A stretch of 17,958 bases of DNA from JAHFOW01 sp964370795. Lineage in GTDB: Bacteria; Planctomycetota; Brocadiia; Brocadiales; Brocadiaceae. The notes under the pieces were generated by a model. That model saw nothing but the letters and a program-made list of their open reading frames with translations. It did not search any database and had not been told where the DNA came from. Shown piece after piece: positions 13,071-17,958 of the stretch. The stretch covers positions 1 through 17,958 of the forward strand of contig CAYJME010000053.1 in NCBI GenBank assembly GCA_964370795.1. Direction: 5' to 3'. The translations under genes and the position numbers were made by a program. Positions within the stretch are counted from its first letter, which is position 1, and each line of letters opens with the position of its first letter.

Positions 13071-14897
13071 GTGAAAACACGTTTTTTGAAAAAACACCTA
13101 TTTACTACCGCCTTCGTAGTGTTTTTATTCTCTCTGGTAACCTACGGAGACACCTCTCCGTTTAAACTCAATGCTAACCTCCAAAAGGAACGTGTTTCTG
13201 CCGGTGGTCTTGTGCCTGTTACCATCACCATCGCTATCGAACCTAACCACCATATTTACAAGGACCAAATCACTGTTGAGAGCGCTGATGCAGCCCTATT
13301 TACCCTATCGTCGGTATCACTTCCGCCGGCAAAGAGAAAATATGATCAATTTCTGGAAAAAGAGGTCGAACTTTATGAAGAAACCGTCGAGATAAAAGTC
13401 TTCCTTCTGGCACAGAATAATATACCGCCTGGCTCAAATACTATAAAACTCAGGGTACAATACCAGGGTTGTTCTGATAAATTCTGTTTTGCCCCCAGGA
13501 CTGAAGAATTAACATTACCGGTACAGATAGAACCTGCTCGTCTTGATTTAAACACATCTCAGGGCGACGTGACGTTGTCGTCGCCAGTTCCTGCGCCTCA
13601 CAAGGCTGAGGCGGGTAGTTTTCAAAAAACCGTAGAGAGCCGTGGTATTTTTATATCATTGATTATTGTATTCTGGCTTGGCGTTGGTCTCAGTTTCACC
13701 CCCTGTGTGTATCCTATGATACCTATCACGGTGGCAGTGATAGGGGGAAAGGCTGGCGGGGATCAGCAAGCCACCAGAAAACCACTCCATGCATTCTTCC
13801 TTTCACTGGTTTACGTCTTAGGTATTGCCATTGTCTATTCTACCCTGGGTGTGATCGCTGCCTCTACTGGTGGGTTGTTTGGCGCAGCTTTACAAAACCC
13901 ATGGGTTATAGGATTTGTTATTGCAGTGTTCATAGGACTTGCCCTGAGTATGTTTGGGGTATACACCCTGCAGGTTCCGTCTTTTATTTCCGACCGGCTT
14001 GGCGCTCAAACAAGATCGGGTATTATCGGCGTCTTTCTTATGGGGCTGGTTTCCGGGATTGTTGCCTCGCCCTGCATTGGACCCGCCCTCGCCGGCGTAT
14101 TAGTTTACATTGCGAGTACAGGGAACAAGTTACTGGGGTTCTGGATGCTCTTCGTGTTTGCCTGGGGACTAGGCGTGATTCTCATTGTACTGGGCACATT
14201 TTCAGGCGCCATAAAGGCCATGCCAAAATCCGGTACATGGATGGTAACGGTCGAAAGGATTTTTGGAATCATCCTGCTCGGTGCCGCTCTTTATTATGCA
14301 AGGTTTATTATTTCACCGGATGTTTTTATTATTATTTTAGGAATATTCTTAATTGTTACATCAGTATTTTCCGGGGGCTTTGACCGATTGACCCACGAGA
14401 GCGCTACCTTCCTGCGCACCAAAAAGGCCTTTGGTATTATTGTGTTTATTTTTGGTACCTATTTCCTGGTAGGCCATCTTCTCTTTAAGGGATTTATTTT
14501 GCCGCCCCTCTCACATACAACTCAAAGCCAGGCAGTAACGGCAAAAGAGAAAATTGACTGGGTATTAAACGAAGAGGACGGACTCCGGCAGGCAAAGGCC
14601 AGTGGTAAGATTGCAATGATTGATTTCTGGGCAGAGTGGTGTGCCGCCTGTATGGAGTTTGAGAAGATTACGTATATCGATCCTGATGTCATCAAAGAAT
14701 CCAGGAAATTTGTAAACATTAAAATTGATTGTACCAGGAGCAACGACCCCCAGGTTAAACAACTCCTGAATAAGTACGGCGTCATAGGTCTGCCCACCAT
14801 TATATTTGTCAATAAAGACGGAATCGTAATTAAAGATAAAACTATTACAGGATTCGTTAATCCAGATGAATTTCTGAGTATTTTGAGGAGCTTGTAA
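13071..14897 (+). CDS. dsbD: Thiol:disulfide interchange protein DsbD
   Basis: DsbD carries electrons from cytosolic thioredoxin across the inner membrane to periplasmic thiol proteins (DsbC, cytochrome c maturation). All three parts are present in 608 residues: a signal-led N-terminal periplasmic domain (about 25-155) with Cys134 and Cys139 in YQGCSDKFCFAPR; an eight-helix core (about 192-475) with Cys212 in FTPCVYPMIPIT and Cys335 in VASPCIGPALAG; and a C-terminal thioredoxin-like domain with Cys524/Cys527 in FWAEWCAACMEFE. The full six-cysteine relay is therefore intact. The start is GTG with a good GGAGG site seven bases ahead. In an organism rich in c-type cytochromes this would supply reductant for haem attachment. 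The zinc-ribbon gene follows after 21 bp, so the two are likely co-transcribed. Confidence 0.95.
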   Translation: MKTRFLKKHLFTTAFVVFLFSLVTYGDTSPFKLNANLQKERVSAGGLVPVTITIAIEPNHHIYKDQITVESADAALFTLSSVSLPPAKRKYDQFLEKEVELYEETVEIKVFLLAQNNIPPGSNTIKLRVQYQGCSDKFCFAPRTEELTLPVQIEPARLDLNTSQGDVTLSSPVPAPHKAEAGSFQKTVESRGIFISLIIVFWLGVGLSFTPCVYPMIPITVAVIGGKAGGDQQATRKPLHAFFLSLVYVLGIAIVYSTLGVIAASTGGLFGAALQNPWVIGFVIAVFIGLALSMFGVYTLQVPSFISDRLGAQTRSGIIGVFLMGLVSGIVASPCIGPALAGVLVYIASTGNKLLGFWMLFVFAWGLGVILIVLGTFSGAIKAMPKSGTWMVTVERIFGIILLGAALYYARFIISPDVFIIILGIFLIVTSVFSGGFDRLTHESATFLRTKKAFGIIVFIFGTYFLVGHLLFKGFILPPLSHTTQSQAVTAKEKIDWVLNEEDGLRQAKASGKIAMIDFWAEWCAACMEFEKITYIDPDVIKESRKFVNIKIDCTRSNDPQVKQLLNKYGVIGLPTIIFVNKDGIVIKDKTITGFVNPDEFLSILRSL

Positions 14898-14918
14898 TAA
14901 TAAGGAGGTATTAATACG

Positions 14919-15518
14919 ATGACCGAGCAAGAGGACGATGTACAAATTTCCAAACTTGAGATTATTCTCATAATAGGAATTATTGGTTGTATGCTTTTTG
15001 CTACGTGGGAACTGGGACATTTGACTGCTGACAAATGGCTTCTGGGATGGGTTTCTCAGAATAGTTTTGTTCATCGGAGAGTTATTCTCTATGGCATAGC
15101 CTTCTTTATGTCCATAACGTCGGTGGTGACAACTACCAGTTTTTTCCTGAAGTTGGGTAGATTTGCAAATACGGTTAACAGGGCTTTCCTGTGGTATGGT
15201 ACGATTCTTCTTTTGAGCACAATTGGTATTTTTGTTTTTGATTGTCTACCCGAGGTCATTGCGGGCTTTATAGGAGCAGGTATTTTTATTGCAGCAATTT
15301 ATATCCTGCAAAGAAAATATTTCACGAAAGAACGTGTTATCAGGATTAGATTAACAAAGGGGCAATGTTACAAATGCGGGAGCAGTCTGCAGGCTCAATC
15401 CTTTTTCTGTTCAAACTGTGGAAGCGAAGTTGGTAAGAAGTGTCTCATGTGTGGGAGTTTCACAAGGTTAATAGACAAGCACTGTTCCAACTGTGGGGGT
15501 TTATTACCTGAGAAATAA
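14919..15518 (+). CDS. Four-helix membrane protein with two C-terminal zinc ribbons
   Basis: A 199-residue protein not matched to a named gene. Helices lie at about residues 13-30, 54-78, 88-108 and 112-130. A short basic linker leads to a cytosolic-looking tail with two CxxC-CxxC zinc ribbons: Cys150, 153, 164, 167 (QCYKCGS...FFCSNCG) and Cys175, 178, 189, 192 (KKCLMCGS...KHCSNCGG). This is the double zinc ribbon (DZR) pattern, usually structural or protein/nucleic-acid binding rather than catalytic. A strong AAGGAGG site precedes the ATG, and dsbD ends 21 bases upstream. Its end is seven bases from the convergent plsY end, leaving no room for a separate terminator. Confidence 0.75.
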   Translation: MTEQEDDVQISKLEIILIIGIIGCMLFATWELGHLTADKWLLGWVSQNSFVHRRVILYGIAFFMSITSVVTTTSFFLKLGRFANTVNRAFLWYGTILLLSTIGIFVFDCLPEVIAGFIGAGIFIAAIYILQRKYFTKERVIRIRLTKGQCYKCGSSLQAQSFFCSNCGSEVGKKCLMCGSFTRLIDKHCSNCGGLLPEK

Positions 15519-15525
15519 TTTAATG

Positions 15526-16164
15526 TTAGTCAGTATCTTGGGATGAAACTTTACGTCCAATCTTATTTTCCGTACCGTTTAAAAGTCTTTTTATATTCGC
15601 CTTGTGTCGTATAATAAGCAGTACCGAAATGAATAGGGAAAACAGCGTCAAATAGAGTCCCTGACCAAAGGGATCACTCCTCAAGAGTATCACGCTTATT
15701 ACCATTGCTATCGAACTCAGCATAGAGCCTAACGATACATACCGGGTGATATAGACGGTGAGCAGCCACACAGGAACTGCAATAAAGAGTTGCAAAGGGG
15801 CGAGCCAGAGAAACACGCCGCAGCCTGTAGCAGCAGCCTTCCCTCCCTTGAACCCAAGAAAAATGGGGAATGTATGGCCGCATATCACACCGATAGCGCA
15901 CAATATTGTTGCCAGGCTGTGTCCGTATCCGGAAAATAATTGATCAAAGGCAAAAACAGGCAGAAACCCTTTTAACATATCAAGGATAAACACCAGTATG
16001 CCGTAAGGTCTTCCCAGCGCCCTCGAAACATTGGTAGCGCCGGGATTGCCACTGCCAACCTGACGAATATCAATACCCTTGACCAGCTTTACCACTAAGA
16101 ATCCGAAGGGAATACTTCCAATGAAATATGAGATAACGGGTCCGATAATTGTGTATATGAGCAT
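15526..16164 (-). CDS. plsY: Acyl-phosphate:glycerol-3-phosphate acyltransferase PlsY
   Basis: PlsY adds the first acyl chain to glycerol-3-phosphate from acyl-phosphate in the inner membrane, opening phospholipid synthesis. I start at the ATG at 16164, eight bases after the upstream kinase stop, giving 212 residues; the longer frame to 16203 overlaps the kinase and adds residues not expected. The three PlsY motifs are clear: GSGNPGATNVSRALGRPYG (residues 37-55), LDMLKG and GHTFPIFLGFKGGKAAATGCG (96-116). Five or more hydrophobic helices surround them. The ribosome site is weak, so translation may be coupled to the kinase gene. The combination suits an envelope-lipid unit. Identification is firm. 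Confidence 0.95.
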   Translation of the reverse strand: MLIYTIIGPVISYFIGSIPFGFLVVKLVKGIDIRQVGSGNPGATNVSRALGRPYGILVFILDMLKGFLPVFAFDQLFSGYGHSLATILCAIGVICGHTFPIFLGFKGGKAAATGCGVFLWLAPLQLFIAVPVWLLTVYITRYVSLGSMLSSIAMVISVILLRSDPFGQGLYLTLFSLFISVLLIIRHKANIKRLLNGTENKIGRKVSSQDTD

Positions 16165-16172
16165 TTCTTGAA

Positions 16173-17369
16173 TTATTTCGAAAAAATTTCTAATACACGC
16201 CACCAGAATTTATGTGTGGAGTGGCGGGAATAATACCGTCGGATATATTTTTTCCAATCTTTGTCGAGCGGCTGATTGCAGAGCATGTAAGCCTTAAAAA
16301 ATCTAACCCTATCCGCCTGAGAAATCAAGTTTATTTTTTCACGCATAGATGCAAGTTCCGTCTCTTTTCCCGTTATAGTGGTTTGGGGAGCAGGAACGGT
16401 GAACGGTGAATTTTCATTAGGAAGCTCATTTTCCATCCCTTCTCTACTATCCCGTTGCAAAGGAGTGGTAATTTCACCGCCTCCTCTATATCTTTGAAAT
16501 TTATCTGTTGTACCCGTGAGCAGCCATCGTAACTTTTCAAGAGAGCGGTCGAGACGTAATAGGTTCTTTATCCTTTGATCCACATCAAGTTTGTCGAAAA
16601 TAACCGACTTATCCAGGTCTATTATATATACTTGAAACCCGCCGTTTGAGTCTTTTTTCACGAGTATATTTTTCAGGTGTAAGTCTGCATGATAGATGCC
16701 ACCATCATGCATCTTTCTTATCGAACGCGCAAGAGCGCTCATTATAGACTTTTTCGTCCTTTGTAAATACCCCAACGAAGATTTTTGGAGGAATTGAATC
16801 AGGTCATCAGCGCCTGAAATTTCCTTTGAGACAAAGGTGGCTTTGTAAAATATACCCCAGACTTTTCTCTTTGTAATAGCAATAACTTCCGCACATGGCA
16901 CGCCTTTTTGGAAGGCGATTTCGTTAAGGTATAATTCACGCAAAGGCCGGTTTCCATTACAAAAAACACTGCCAAACAGTTTGCCCAATAAACCGCCGTG
17001 TTTATAATCTCTGACAATAAGCCTTTCAATGACGTTATCCTGTGAAAGCATGTCGCCTGTGTCAAGATTATCTACCCCTCCAACATCCCTTCCTTGCAAG
17101 GAGGGCGGGCTTTTGTCTCTGTGCGCTTCAACCAGGGCTTGTTTGTGATTGTGCTGAGGCATTGTGTTTCCTGTGACAGGAATGGACAAATAACGTCCCC
17201 TTCCAAATTTTACATTTGGAGCATCCTTGTTACTCTTCGGCATCTGCGAAGATGCCGCGCCAAAAACCGTATTAAGTATAATGTCTTTATATCCTTCTTT
17301 TATAAATAAGCGCGTATTTCCCTTTTTAACCAGGGAAAAAGACGGTGGTAGGATTAATTTATTCAACAT
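16173..17369 (-). CDS. Kdo/WaaP-type lipopolysaccharide kinase with two insertions
   Basis: The 398-residue protein contains the core of the Kdo kinase/WaaP/InaA-like family, which phosphorylates sugars in lipopolysaccharide core. Seen in order: IVRDYKHGGLLGKLFG (118-133), RPLRELYLNEIAFQKGVPCA (141-160), catalytic loop HDGGIYHADLHLKNILV (221-237, with the HxDLH-type Asp229) and metal-binding DLDKS (251-255, IIDLDKS). The kinase core is about 280 residues; the extra length comes from two low-complexity blocks, residues about 37-110 and 296-335, whose DNA resembles the window's intergenic repeats. Both are in frame and leave the catalytic motifs intact. No Shine-Dalgarno sequence precedes the ATG. 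plsY lies eight bases downstream, and both act on the envelope. Function is likely sugar phosphorylation; whether the protein is active is untested. Confidence 0.8.
   Translation of the reverse strand: MLNKLILPPSFSLVKKGNTRLFIKEGYKDIILNTVFGAASSQMPKSNKDAPNVKFGRGRYLSIPVTGNTMPQHNHKQALVEAHRDKSPPSLQGRDVGGVDNLDTGDMLSQDNVIERLIVRDYKHGGLLGKLFGSVFCNGNRPLRELYLNEIAFQKGVPCAEVIAITKRKVWGIFYKATFVSKEISGADDLIQFLQKSSLGYLQRTKKSIMSALARSIRKMHDGGIYHADLHLKNILVKKDSNGGFQVYIIDLDKSVIFDKLDVDQRIKNLLRLDRSLEKLRWLLTGTTDKFQRYRGGGEITTPLQRDSREGMENELPNENSPFTVPAPQTTITGKETELASMREKINLISQADRVRFFKAYMLCNQPLDKDWKKYIRRYYSRHSTHKFWWRVLEIFSK
16365..16484 (-). repeat. Repeat-like insertion 2 inside the kinase gene
   Basis: The block codes for kinase residues about 296-335 (GGGEITTPLQRDSREG and onward), between the kinase core and its C-terminal helical region. 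It carries a direct AACGGTG x2 (16395-16408) and a G-rich/C-rich pattern. The evidence for a repeat origin is weaker than for insertion 1; it may simply be a variable linker. Confidence 0.35.
17040..17261 (-). repeat. Repeat-like insertion 1 inside the kinase gene
   Basis: The block codes for kinase residues about 37-110, rich in Ser, Lys, Gln and Pro (SPPSLQGRDVGG). It holds CCCTTCCTTGCAAGGAGGG (17087-17105), a near-palindrome of the same style as the 3340 fold-back, and CGGCATC-TGCGAA-GATGCCG (17238-17257), a perfect 7-bp stem whose GATGCCGCGCC end matches the GCCGCGCT of the dispersed hairpin repeat. Confidence 0.5.
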
Positions 17370-17720
17370 AATGGTGATCTGTTTTTGATGGTAATAGTTT
17401 ATTGAGGGTACTCTATCATAATTTCTGTAGGTTGAGTTGAGGAACGAAACCCAACATTTCCTGCTATTATTATAAAAAATTCAGGTCCAGGTTACAAAGG
17501 TGAAAAAGATTACTGTGATTTTAAAAAATTATTCACAAATATAATTGTTGGTTCGAAATAAGAAAAGTGATATAAAAGCGTGCAGGTGTCGGGCATTTCT
17601 CTTGCAGAGTCAAAGCATTTCTCCTGAGCCTTCCACAGCATAAGCAAGAAATATCTGCAATCCCATCTTTATGAATTCTATTTTTGTTTTAATATTAGAA
17701 CTTAAAATTTTTTTTAAATT

Positions 17721-17736
17721 TGTGACATACGTCACA
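17721..17736. promoter_or_regulatory. CRP/FNR-family binding site candidate
   Basis: TGTGACATACGTCACA matches the CRP consensus TGTGA-N6-TCACA exactly and is a perfect inverted repeat of TGTGAC around four central bases. On the plus strand a TATATT -10 at 17758-17763 would put the site centre at about -41.5, the class II activator position. On the minus strand a TCTAAT -10 (17699-17694) gives the same distance toward the kinase. I cannot tell which is used. Confidence 0.5.
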
Positions 17737-17903
17737 GACATATCATAAAAAATCTGATATATTTTGTATTTTAACAACCAAAAATATTTAAACGTTTTTA
17801 GCAAAATTTGTAGTGCCGATCCCTTGTGATAGGCATTTGGGCTGTTACAAATAAGAGAAGTAATCACACAAAGACACAAAGAAAAAAGAATGATGAAGGA
17901 TAG

Positions 17904-17934
17904 CCTGGCGCAGCATAGCCGCAACCAATTCTCC
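17904..17934 (-). repeat. Dispersed hairpin repeat, copy 4 (inverted)
   Basis: On the minus strand it reads GGAGAATTGGTTGCGGCTAT then GCTGCGCCAGG, with GCGGC-TAT-GCTGC forming the stem with one G-T wobble, as in copy 2. It is in the opposite orientation to the copy at 23-54. Confidence 0.65.
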
Positions 17935-17958
17935 TTTATGAAAGCGGGGAGATTGCTT

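Larger units (their letters stand above)
17370..17958. other. Non-coding 589-bp region at the right edge
   Basis: It is very AT-rich with no credible gene: the 104-codon minus-strand frame at 17610-17924 is low-complexity and runs into repeat sequence, and has no ribosome site. The region contains a CRP/FNR-type palindrome at 17721-17736, a CACACAAAGACACAAAGAAA stretch near 17866-17885 of a kind common in intergenic repeats, and hairpin repeat copy 4. It probably holds the kinase promoter and the promoter of a gene beyond the edge. Confidence 0.5.

Noticed and set aside
15526..16203. Longer plsY start at 16203
   Set aside because: It overlaps the kinase coding end by 31 bases and adds residues outside the PlsY pattern; the ATG at 16164 gives the normal length.
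16395..16408. Direct AACGGTG x2 as a regulatory iteron
   Set aside because: It lies within coding sequence, has only two units and no replication genes nearby.
17610..17924. 104-codon minus-strand frame at the right edge
   Set aside because: Its start lies in the hairpin-repeat and CACAAAGA region, composition is Lys/Ile/Phe-biased as expected of AT-rich non-coding DNA, and it covers the CRP-type site.

Overview
The window looks like chromosomal DNA from a Gram-negative-type (two-membrane) bacterium. It encodes an OmpA-family lipoprotein, a Kdo/WaaP-type sugar kinase, full-length DsbD, a type IV/type II prepilin peptidase and the lipid II flippase MurJ. Moderate to low GC, many genes without a clear Shine-Dalgarno sequence, and intergenic regions full of short palindromic and fold-back repeats resemble anammox planctomycetes (Brocadia/Kuenenia type). 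That assignment is an impression and no single gene proves it. There is no CRISPR array, phage, transposase, rRNA or tRNA. A copy of the same short repeat family lies near each window edge, in opposite orientations, which would fit a contig that broke at repeats.

Layout. 1-3239 (minus): murJ and glgC, separated by about 280 bp of repeats. 3240-3696: divergent gap with a C/G-rich fold-back. 3697-5286 (plus): prepilin peptidase with a TTG start, then an OmpA/Pal-like coiled-coil lipoprotein. 5287-7097 (plus): hisH and hisA, each preceded by repeats; hisF is not in the window. 7286-8805 (plus): a four-helix small membrane protein closely followed by an ATP-grasp ligase. 8806-10652 (minus side): a decayed stretch and terminator, an exported protein related to DUF1775/YcnI whose mature form should begin with histidine, and a cysteine-rich membrane-anchored protein; together they look like a metal (perhaps copper) handling pair. 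10810-11511 (minus): radC, driven by a consensus sigma-70 promoter that probably gives a leaderless mRNA. 11650-15518 (plus): a DUF2284 cysteine-rich protein, then after a REP/BIME-like repeat a phasin-like protein, a small secreted protein, dsbD and a membrane protein with two zinc ribbons. 15526-17369 (minus): plsY and upstream of it a Kdo/WaaP-type kinase carrying two in-frame, repeat-like insertions. 17370-17958: non-coding, with a perfect CRP/FNR-type palindrome.

Most genes are housekeeping for the envelope (MurJ, PlsY, kinase, OmpA, DsbD, PilD), histidine synthesis and carbon storage (GlgC, perhaps the phasin). I see no convincing complete novel system. The most interesting items are the N-terminal-histidine protein with its cysteine-rich neighbour, the repeat-derived insertions in the kinase, the mobile-looking repeat families that supply a stop codon and a ribosome binding site to real genes, and the leaderless radC promoter.
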